Part shown: positions 1 through 7,800 of the stretch, in pieces | How the letters are laid out: each line of letters starts with the position of its first letter | Numbering within the stretch: the first letter of the stretch is position 1 | IMG/VR virus record: IMGVR_UViG_3300010885_043499 | Span: 1 to 25,336 of that record | DNA length: 25,336 nt | Source: a virus | Direction: 5' to 3' (one strand) | Program-made: the position numbers and the translations under genes | The notes under the pieces: model-generated | What the model saw: the letters and a program-made list of their open reading frames with translations, nothing else | What the model was told of the DNA's origin: nothing | The model's database searches: none

Positions 1-5
1 AAATT

Positions 6-596
6 TCATTTTGGTGCTTGCATTGGTTTTTGCATTCCCGCAGAAGCACGAAGTTGCCATTGTGTTTTTTGCAAACTATCAATGCGTTCTGCAACAAAGT
101 TTGCTACACCTTGTTCGTCAGCATCATCTGCGAGTGTGAAAAGTTCTTCTGCCTCTTCTTCCAAAGCAGAAATGCGCTTCAAAAGGGCAACGGTCATAGC
201 CTGTGGTGTGTCATCAAAACCAATTTTTGATTCAGGATTGTCTACCATTGCCATAAGTTCAGATTGACGGAAAGGTGAATCGTAGCCAAGACGAAGAATG
301 TTCTCCGCAATGTCATCAACCGATCCGCTTAGATCTTCATAAATACCGCTAAACAACGAATGATATTGGAAGAAATCTGGTCCCTTCACATTCCAATGAA
401 AACCATGCGCTTCGTGGTAAACCGAATAGGTGTTGGCGAGGAACTTACCTAATGCTCGTGCGAGTTCTACGGAGTTTCCTTCTGTGTCTTCTGCGTCAGC
501 GGAATCCTGTGTTGAAGATTCACTAGGAGTCTTCTCGGTAGTCATTCTTGCTTGGATATCCATCAACCTTTGAAGCATTCCGTTTGTGTCAGTCAT
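6..596 (-). CDS. Dps-like ferritin (DNA-protection / iron-storage family)
   Basis: This 196-aa protein matches the Dps family. Residues 43-190 form the ferritin-like helical core, with the diagnostic F-H-W-N-V-K-G-P-D-F-F segment at 66-76 and D-D-I-A-E at 94-98. Dps proteins form 12-mers that oxidise Fe(II) with peroxide and may bind DNA. The ferroxidase ligands of Listeria Dps (H31, H43, D47, D58, E62) map at a constant offset of 36 to H67, H79, S83, D94 and E98, so one carboxylate is replaced by Ser. Residues 1-42 are a Ser/Thr/Asp/Glu-rich extension. The start is backed by AAAGGA at 602-607, five bases upstream. The gene follows the capsid gene but lies beyond a strong terminator, so it probably has its own promoter or depends on read-through. 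Family assignment is firm; the role in the phage (virion ferritin or protection of host DNA) is inference. Confidence 0.9.
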   Translation of the reverse strand: MTDTNGMLQRLMDIQARMTTEKTPSESSTQDSADAEDTEGNSVELARALGKFLANTYSVYHEAHGFHWNVKGPDFFQYHSLFSGIYEDLSGSVDDIAENILRLGYDSPFRQSELMAMVDNPESKIGFDDTPQAMTVALLKRISALEEEAEELFTLADDADEQGVANFVAERIDSLQKTQWQLRASAGMQKPMQAPK

Positions 597-601
597 GTCG
601 T

Positions 602-607
602 TCCTTT
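602..607 (-). promoter_or_regulatory. Shine-Dalgarno of the Dps-like gene
   Basis: Minus-strand AAAGGA lies five bases before the ATG at 596. It supports that start over the later in-frame ATG codons (M7, M13). Confidence 0.7.
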
Positions 608-617
608 GTTAGTTATT

Positions 618-624
618 AAGTATG
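618..624 (-). promoter_or_regulatory. Possible -10-like element upstream of the Dps-like gene
   Basis: Minus-strand CATACTT followed by AATAAC resembles the TATACTT elements at 21681-21687 and 23918-23924. It lies between the terminator and the Dps start, where a separate promoter would be needed. No convincing -35 hexamer is seen, so a phage-specific or extended element is possible. Confidence 0.3.
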
Positions 625-628
625 GCAC

Positions 629-677
629 AAAAACAAAACCCCCCGCCCCACCCGTTATCTGGGCAGGAGCGGGGGGT
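629..677 (-). terminator. Intrinsic terminator after the major capsid gene
   Basis: A G/C-rich inverted repeat pairs 638-649 with 666-677: a run of six C with six G, one mismatch, then further pairs, with a possible inner CCC/GGG pairing at 651-653 and 661-663. On the minus strand the hairpin is followed by a T-rich run (TTTTGTTTTT, 629-638). It starts 20 bases beyond the capsid stop codon and would end the head operon, separating the Dps-like gene. Confidence 0.88.
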
Positions 678-697
678 ATGTTTACTGAGTATTACAA

Positions 698-2008
698 TTA
701 CGCTGCTGGAGCGTTATTGAAAGTCACCTTGACGAACGACTCTGGACGCTTAACTGCAAGAGCCAAACGCTGTTCAGCAAGGATCACAATTGCGTTACGC
801 ACGAAGAAGTCTGCATGCTGTTCGCTGATGCGAATGCTTGGCGACTCACGGTCGTAAATCTGTGCTCCCGTACCGAATGCTCCGATGAGTGCTGTGCCTT
901 CAGCGATTGCAGGGGTGTCCACAACAGGGATCCTCCACAACTTCTGCTCGCCACCCATTGCAACCGAGATTGCTACGACATAAGCGCCGGTGCCATCCTT
1001 GGACAATTCAATGTCTTCCCAATCGTTCGGGTGCAATACAACGCCCGATGGCTCGTAGTAAGCCAAGAATGAGAGGGTAGCGGCACGACGAATTGCGTCT
1101 GCCTTCGTATCGGTCATACCTGCGACTGCCGAGTAGTAACCCGACGACCAGTTGTAGGTCTGAATACCAGTGGTCTGAAGAATACCTGTGAGGTTTTCGC
1201 CAGTTCCAGAACCGTTAAGGATCTGTGCATCTTCCTGCAAGCGAAGACCGTACATCAACTCGTTGTCAATGATTGAGCGCAGTTGTGGCTCATCAGCAAG
1301 AACATTGCGGTGTGCGGCTTCCCAGTGAGCCAAAGTGCGAACAGGAGCCTGCTCACCAACGAAGGTGAAAGACGACTGTGGCTTGGCGCCAAATGCGGAA
1401 CCACTACGCTCGGCAACAGGTGCCGCGTTGTTGGTGAATCCCGTCATGCGGAAGTATTCAATGATTGCAGCAGTTGTGGTGCGACTTGGGAACAAGTCAC
1501 GAACACGCTTGGTGCGCATTGGTGGAACAACAAGGGCATCGCGTTGGATTGTTCCAAACGAGCCAGGTGTACCTGTTGGAAGTGCCGAGTACAGATCTTT
1601 AACGCTGTAATCGCCACCCGACTTGTACGGTGCTGGCATGTTTGCTGAACCACTCTGCAATAGGGACTTGAACTCTGCTGAAGCAAGGAATGCCTCACCA
1701 AGGCTCTTGCGACCCATTGACTGCGCTGCTTGTTGTAGTTCCTGCGAAGCGAAAGCCGAAGCCTGTGCTACTGAATCCTGTGGTTGTGAAGCCCATTGGT
1801 CGGCATCGCGCATTGCCTCAAGACCCTCAACGAGTCCCTTGATTTCGCGGATGTCTGACATGTTCTTGTCAAACGCGGACTTTTGTTCTGCGGATACGAC
1901 TACGGTGCCGTCTTCAATTTTGAAGTTGTCGGCGATTGTCTTGTTTTCTGCCATCTTGGTGCGCATTGCACTTTGAAGTTCAGTTAAACGGCTGTTGTCA
2001 AATGACAT
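698..2008 (-). CDS. HK97-family major capsid protein
   Basis: A 436-aa capsid subunit that builds the icosahedral shell. From residue ~145 on it aligns, from memory, with HK97 gp5: the R-V-R-D-L-F segment, E-Y at 184-185, T-N-N-A, the T-L-A-H-W motif, L-N-G-S-G-T-G-E-N-L, and the C-terminal F-V-R-N...A-E-Q-R-L-A-L-A. The first ~115 residues are helical and look like a delta domain used as internal scaffold and removed by the prohead protease. K209, N405 and E412 align with HK97 K169, N356 and E363, the residues that make the covalent crosslink. The frame opens at a GTG (2017), but AGGAG at 2017-2021 lies eight bases before the ATG at 2008, so that ATG is preferred. This is the last gene before the terminator. 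Confidence 0.95.
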   Translation of the reverse strand: MSFDNSRLTELQSAMRTKMAENKTIADNFKIEDGTVVVSAEQKSAFDKNMSDIREIKGLVEGLEAMRDADQWASQPQDSVAQASAFASQELQQAAQSMGRKSLGEAFLASAEFKSLLQSGSANMPAPYKSGGDYSVKDLYSALPTGTPGSFGTIQRDALVVPPMRTKRVRDLFPSRTTTAAIIEYFRMTGFTNNAAPVAERSGSAFGAKPQSSFTFVGEQAPVRTLAHWEAAHRNVLADEPQLRSIIDNELMYGLRLQEDAQILNGSGTGENLTGILQTTGIQTYNWSSGYYSAVAGMTDTKADAIRRAATLSFLAYYEPSGVVLHPNDWEDIELSKDGTGAYVVAISVAMGGEQKLWRIPVVDTPAIAEGTALIGAFGTGAQIYDRESPSIRISEQHADFFVRNAIVILAEQRLALAVKRPESFVKVTFNNAPAA

Positions 2009-2016
2009 GTTGTTCA

Positions 2017-2021
2017 CTCCT
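2017..2021 (-). promoter_or_regulatory. Shine-Dalgarno deciding the capsid start
   Basis: Minus-strand AGGAG is followed by eight bases and then ATG (2008). It overlaps the alternative GTG codon at 2017, which makes the GTG start unlikely. Confidence 0.75.
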
Positions 2022-2142
2022 AGTGAATTGGATTTGGTTGGTGATTACTTATGTTTTTATTGCAGACTTCGGTAAGCACCTAGTCCAGTTACTATTACTG
2101 TAATACGAGAATAACATCAAAGTAGTATTAAAAATGCAACCC
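2022..2142 (-). promoter_or_regulatory. Intergenic leader of the capsid gene, possible promoter
   Basis: This is one of the longer gaps in the window. A possible promoter on the minus strand is TTGCAT, 17 bases, then TGTTAT (4 of 6 to TATAAT), near 2112-2140; the -35 is poor. A 13-bp palindrome, TATTAC-T-GTAATA, lies at 2093-2105. A separate promoter would suit the high capsid demand, but no element here is strong. Confidence 0.3.
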
Positions 2143-4572
2143 CTAAAAAGTTAGGGAATTTGAGTAGTGTCGTTTCACTACTCGTGGGCAACAGCCTTTG
2201 GAATATTTGACTCCGTATTCGCCTTCTCGGAATCCAGCCCACTTTTTGTTTGTTTTACGGTTCCTCCATGGGTGATCCAATGGAAGCAGATCATTGTCAT
2301 CAAAGTATTTGACATCGGCAGGTTTGTCTGAGTTCAGCAACGCCAAAAATTTGTATACACGCTTCTTCGCTACTTCTTTTGAACCATCTTCTAAACCGCG
2401 TAAGAACACTATTTTCAGGTCACGAAGGTTGGTTTTCGCTGTGCTTTTCGCTTTAGCGTTGTTGTTCCGTACTCGTACAGCCAAATCGTTTATGTCACCG
2501 CTAGTCACGGTTGGTGGCTTCTTTTTAGGTTTTGGAACACCCTTAAAAGAAATCAGACCAGTCTGATCTATTGAACCCTGAGCATCCTTTTTGCCGAAAC
2601 CCGATCCCTGTCGGCGAGGATTATTCCTAGGGCTGTTATCCCCTCGGATACCTGTGACACGGTTGTAGTCAGAAACATTCGTGCATGGAAGCCAAACAAG
2701 TTTCCCATCCCGTGCCGTGTAACGACGAATACCTATACACCCAAGATTCCGTGCACGGATACGGGCAGACTCAGGATCACTAAAAGTATCAGGGTCTGTG
2801 GATCGGCTAACAAAGTTAACGAAACCCTTTTGTTCTAAAGACTTTTCGCTATTTTTTTCATAATGCGTAAAACCCTCACAAGAGTCAAGAATCGCAATAA
2901 AACCACCGTTTGAGACAATCGGATCCGTACCGTTCAAATCAAAATATGTGTCATCCGCATAACTTTTCTTTTTCTGTAAATTTCTTTCCGCTTGTCGCCG
3001 TTGCTGACGAGTCATACCACTTTGAGCATTTTGAGTATCTTGCCCACGGCTAAGCCATTCATGAAATTTTCTCCACGCAGGATTATTTGCAGTTCCAACT
3101 GGATGACCAAGTCTTGCTGCTGATGCTTTTTCTGCCACCAACTCAGCAAAACTTGCAGTTGCATAACGGCTAACTGTTAATGGATAATTACCTGAAAGAT
3201 CACGAATTTCCTTTTCGGTCAAATCATCCTGTGTTCCGTCTCTGAAAAAATTTTTCACTACCTGCCAATAAGATTCATATATTGCTCTGTTGACAGCATA
3301 TTCAAGTTCTTTTTCACCAATGTCGGGATTTAACTCTCTCAGAGATTTTTCTCTATCCGAAAATAGTCCTTCAATTGTTTTGGGATCCACTCCAGCGACA
3401 GTCAGAGCATGCTTCATTGTGTCGCGAGGTTTTGCGTTCATGTCACCTCCCACATGTTCCCATGTAGCAACATTGTGTTCGGCATGTGACCACTCATGAT
3501 GCATAATATACATTCCCCAAAATGTGTCAATGTCTTCTTCCGAAGCGCCCTCTTTGCGCATTTTCACTGCTATTTCGTCACCCCACCCAACATAATCTCC
3601 CTTCTTTGGAAAACCTTCAATCTCTTTTTTAATCATGATGGAATGTTCAAATATGACTTCTTTTTCTTTGTCACGCAAACCAAGCCATGTCATTGCTGTC
3701 GCAGCATTTGTCCCTTTGGGCATTTCATAATCTGGATACTCATCAAATCCAAGATCACCAATTCTGTGAATTGTTTTTGCAACCTTACCGTTTTTGCTAG
3801 AAAGATCCAAAAGTGCCACGGTGTGCGCCAACTGTAAAGGAGTCAAAGTTTTTTGATCAGCAGCAAAGATTCCAACACTGCGTATGTTGGGGAAGTTCTT
3901 CTTTAGGGCGCGGGTTGCGTTTTCAACTTTGCTTAGATCCCCGTGTATTTTTTCTTGTTCTTGCCTCTGTTTATTGAACACTTCAAGATATTTGGTACCA
4001 CTATGTTGTAGGACTCTTTTGATAATTTTCTTTGGTGGAGCAGGGATATTGTCATCCCCTCCCGGTCCGGTAAAGAATCCGTCGCCATCACCATCAAAAT
4101 CTGCTACACCGCCAATAGGACGACCCAACGACTTGCCCGAAAACGAGCCAGTTATAAGTCCGCCACCCGGCAAGGTAGCGATACCCGTAATAGGTTTCTC
4201 GTCAAGGTTCTCCCAACCCCTCTTCGGTGCTTTGTGGTCGCAAACCGCATAATACTTTTTACCTGCAAGCAGGATCGTTCGCACACCACCACAACCACGA
4301 GCCCTAGAAATAGCAACAGCATCAGCACGATTCTCGTAGTAGGCGTCAGATTTTGTTTCTAAACGCTTTGTTCGTTGAACCATTTTCGGCAACGGCTTCT
4401 TATTCTTGGAAGCACGAACTTTCAGATATTCTTCTGTACCTTTTTTGATTGCTTCGTATTCTTCACGGGAGGCGCACGGCATCCAGCCTTTGCCATCTTC
4501 GTACACGCCTTGACATCCGAGCATGCGTGCAACACGAAGAGCCTGATCTCGCGTAGTTTTAGAATCGGTCAT
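2143..4572 (-). CDS. Large head-region protein with HExxH zincin-like domain and Cys modules
   Basis: This 809-aa protein is modular. Three copies of an A-R-x-x-G-C-x-G-[VI] module that closes with a second Cys occur at about 14-33, 89-111 and 606-630. Residues 158-165 read D-x-D-x-D-x-D-G, like an EF-hand or other calcium loop, followed by a Gly-rich G-P-G-G-D-D-N-I-P. Residues 359-363 are H-E-W-S-H, the HExxH zinc metallopeptidase signature, in a helical setting; F-A-E-L-V-A-E (475-481) could give the third ligand. The C-terminus has a C-C pair at 794-795. It lacks the C-x17-C tag of its neighbours. It sits between a 77-aa ORF and the capsid gene. A metalloprotease delivered in, or acting on, the head is inference. 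The ribosome site is weak. Confidence 0.8.
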   Translation of the reverse strand: MTDSKTTRDQALRVARMLGCQGVYEDGKGWMPCASREEYEAIKKGTEEYLKVRASKNKKPLPKMVQRTKRLETKSDAYYENRADAVAISRARGCGGVRTILLAGKKYYAVCDHKAPKRGWENLDEKPITGIATLPGGGLITGSFSGKSLGRPIGGVADFDGDGDGFFTGPGGDDNIPAPPKKIIKRVLQHSGTKYLEVFNKQRQEQEKIHGDLSKVENATRALKKNFPNIRSVGIFAADQKTLTPLQLAHTVALLDLSSKNGKVAKTIHRIGDLGFDEYPDYEMPKGTNAATAMTWLGLRDKEKEVIFEHSIMIKKEIEGFPKKGDYVGWGDEIAVKMRKEGASEEDIDTFWGMYIMHHEWSHAEHNVATWEHVGGDMNAKPRDTMKHALTVAGVDPKTIEGLFSDREKSLRELNPDIGEKELEYAVNRAIYESYWQVVKNFFRDGTQDDLTEKEIRDLSGNYPLTVSRYATASFAELVAEKASAARLGHPVGTANNPAWRKFHEWLSRGQDTQNAQSGMTRQQRRQAERNLQKKKSYADDTYFDLNGTDPIVSNGGFIAILDSCEGFTHYEKNSEKSLEQKGFVNFVSRSTDPDTFSDPESARIRARNLGCIGIRRYTARDGKLVWLPCTNVSDYNRVTGIRGDNSPRNNPRRQGSGFGKKDAQGSIDQTGLISFKGVPKPKKKPPTVTSGDINDLAVRVRNNNAKAKSTAKTNLRDLKIVFLRGLEDGSKEVAKKRVYKFLALLNSDKPADVKYFDDNDLLPLDHPWRNRKTNKKWAGFREGEYGVKYSKGCCPRVVKRHYSNSLTF

Positions 4573-4579
4573 TTATTTT

Positions 4580-4813
4580 TTATTCCGCCGTGTAAGGCAT
4601 AGACATACCGTATTGTTCAAATAGTTCATCAATCTTGGATGAATTTTCCCCATCCATTAAAAACAATACCATTGATTCAAGATCTCCATCTTGACCAGTT
4701 TCGTCAGCGTAGCCAGTGGCGATTGAGATGATTTTTGAACGCGTCTCGGCATTTTTTATGGTTGCCATAAATGTTGTTTTTATTGAGTTTTTTTGTTCTT
4801 CTGAAAGTTTCAT
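4580..4813 (-). CDS. Small acidic helical protein (77 aa), unknown
   Basis: I recognise no family. The protein looks helical and acidic, opening M-K-L-S-E-E-Q-K and ending E-Q-Y-G-M-S-M-P-Y-T-A-E. Its ATG overlaps the stop of the 1483-aa gene (ATGA), implying translational coupling, and the 809-aa gene starts seven bases after its stop. Position and size match the other small ORFs that precede the large proteins here, but its sequence does not clearly resemble theirs. A partner or chaperone role is inference from position only. Confidence 0.75.
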   Translation of the reverse strand: MKLSEEQKNSIKTTFMATIKNAETRSKIISIATGYADETGQDGDLESMVLFLMDGENSSKIDELFEQYGMSMPYTAE

Positions 4814-7800
4814 GCATTACCCCTTGGTGCTGCTCGCGCCCTTCTTACCCTTGGGGCGGTTCCGCCAATCTTGTTTTTGGAAAAAGAAAAATCTCCCTTG
4901 GGTAATGGTGCGTTCGTTATGAACCAATGTTTTACAAACTCTCTTCTGATTTTATCGTTTGCTGGATCGTCAATAGCGAAAATCCATTCTTGGTGACTAA
5001 AACCTTTGCCAGCAATAGTTTGATCAACCATTGATTTGATTCTAAAGTATTCGGCACTTGAATTGATCAAACCACCAGCACCAAAGTTTTCGTAAAAATA
5101 AAGTGCTTTTTCAAATGATTGAAGTCTTGCACGAGGGAGATCGCCGTTTTTGAATCCAACTCTTGCCCAAACATACTGTCCATCCTGAACAGCAGGACTG
5201 ACCTTTGCTTTTGTTACACCAATTGATTTAAGGTAAAGAAAAGCATGCTGGTTGTAGATTGTTTGTATGTCGGCACCTCTATCTAATTTGCTTCTAATAA
5301 ACATTGTGTCGTTTTTGACATATCCGCTGCTCACATTGATTGTGCGTCCTGATTCCCCCACACTTCTAATGACTCTTCCGTTCGCATCAATTTCGTTGAA
5401 TTGAACACTCACATAAATGCTAGCCCCCACGCGCACTGTGGCAACCGCATTATAAAGTCTTCCGTTTGCTCCCTTAATCTTTGAATGACCGTATGCCTGC
5501 TCTAGATATCTTTTCTTGGCATCGGCTGGCATTGCACGCCATTTTTCGGGAGTCATATCTTCAAAAGGTTTCTTCGCAGAACCATATCGTTCTTTCATGT
5601 ACTCTGCATTTTTACTGCTGCGTCGTTTTATTGCAATATTGATTTGTGATTTAATTTTTTTTGCAACATCAGCATCAAGTGGCTTTACGACCCCAGGTGC
5701 ATCAGGGTTGAAATTTAATCCTTGCTCAACCCTCTTTACCGCTTTGTCAATCTCTCTATCAAAAAGATCATAATTTTGCAGGACTTGTTCTCTTCTGGCA
5801 ATTCTTTCCATGCGCTTTGCGATGGTTTGTGCGCGGGCAACCCGTTCGGATTCCCTATCCAGAGTTGCTGGATTTTTCAACAGCGCCCAAAGCCTTGCTA
5901 CTTCTAGCCTGTCGGCGGCTAAAGACTGTTCAAGTGTCCGCTTATCGGTATCACCGTTCTGTCTTATATACATTAATCTTGCAGCGCTAATTGCTTCTTG
6001 CAAATTAACTCGCGGATTATTTCTGTATTTTTCAATAATTCCTTGAAGGAGTTGATGGTATTCTCTTTCGGCAGCCATGCGACCCTGATTGTCGTTGAAT
6101 ATCATTTCATCAACATGGCGACCAAATTCCTGCAAATTTTTTGGTTCTCTGATTTCAAGCAAGAGATCTTCAACAATTTTTTCGTTTTCTGGTGAAAGTT
6201 TTGCTACTTTAATTTCTGCTGGTTTGAATACCAGTGCGGATGGTGTTTCGGTAGGTAGTGGTGTTCTTGTGACTACGTTGCCTTGTGCATCTCTTGGTCT
6301 GAGATCTTGAAGATTGCCAATACGATTGGCTACTTCGTCTATTCTTCTTTGCGCTGCTCGTACTTCTACGTCTCTTGCGCCACGACGCTCCAAATCATTC
6401 AAATCGCGTTCCGCTTGTGCTCGTTCAACGGTTAGTCTATCAATTTCGGCTTGATTTGGGTTTGGGACATTGAGTGGTGTAAGAAATGGCGCGTCTATAT
6501 CTTCTCTGTCGGGATCTAATATCAGTATCGCCGATTGCATCATTTCAACTCTTGCGCCTAGTGTCGCAATATTGCTAAACGCTTGTTTGCGAGCATCGGG
6601 ATCAACCAACCTGGTTCTATTCTGTAAATCAATTTCAAATTGTAAGCCTCTTTTGGCTCTTTCTAATTCCTCGCGCATTGCTTTGGTACGAAGACGACGA
6701 AACTCCTTGCTCTGTTTGTCAGCCCATTCTCTAAATTCTGGAAGGTTTTCTGCGCGACCGCCAAGTAACCGAAGTTCTACCTTTTTCTCTCTGTCAAATA
6801 CTTTTACCATACCTCTTTTGTCATCTTCGGAAAGATTAAAATACGGTGGCAACCTACCAAGAAATCTTTCAAATTCCGGTTGCTCTTTCGCTGACCTGTT
6901 GCCAGCCGCATTGAGAACATTTTCTTTGTGCCACGCTATTGCATCTTCACGGTTATCAAAACCAGTTTTTGTTTCACCATGTCGCCCATAGACGACAAAC
7001 CATTTACCACGAATAGCCTTATCAATTATGTCGCCATTTTCATGCGTCATAATGGTTCCAGGACCCCGTGTCCATCCGCCAGATTTTGATGTAGCAGCAT
7101 TGTTTGGATCTATTGATGAACGGCGTCCGACTTGGTCAAGAACTTCTTGCCATCCATCACGATGAGACGATATTAAAGCCTTCAACTCTGAAACTTTGAC
7201 TTTCCGTGATGCGTTGACACCTGTTTTTCTTAACTGAATGTAGTCATTTTCTTGAAGTAAACCACTATTGATTGCGCCTTGTATTCTCTCCAATCTTGCG
7301 TCTGAATCAATGATGCGGGCTTTTGCTTCTCTGGCTTTTATTTCAAGCCTTTTACGATCACTTGGATAATTGTCAGAGTCATTGATGATATCCAGACGCT
7401 GTTCGCGCAGGATGCGACTATGCATATATTGAACAAAACTCTGTCGTTCGTTCAATTCAAGTATTTTGTCTAGATCAACTTCTTTGCCTTTTTCCCTTGC
7501 ACGCCCCCTGTCGGCATCAGCCAAAATTGCGTCAGCATCTCCTCTTTGAAGTTCTGCATGAATTCGTTCAGCACGATTTATTTTTGCTACCAACTCATCC
7601 CAGTCTTTACCACTGACAACTTCGCGTGGGCGTAGTTGCGACTGTGCAGTCAGACCAACTGGATTGCCGTTACGATCTACGTCCTGTTGAACACGCCAAT
7701 CACGACTTTCCCATCGCCCCTCACCCACTTCTCTGAATCCCTGCGGTACCTTACCGACATCCACTCCCTTGCGAGGTGCTTCCCTGCGAAGGTTACGAGG

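Noticed and set aside
698-2017. GTG start for the capsid gene at 2017
   Set aside because: The AGGAG ribosome site overlaps this codon and is correctly spaced for the ATG at 2008.
2141-2156. Hairpin CCCTA / TAGGG as terminator of the 809-aa gene
   Set aside because: The stem has only five pairs and overlaps the stop codon; the following T-run is short. It was too weak to call.
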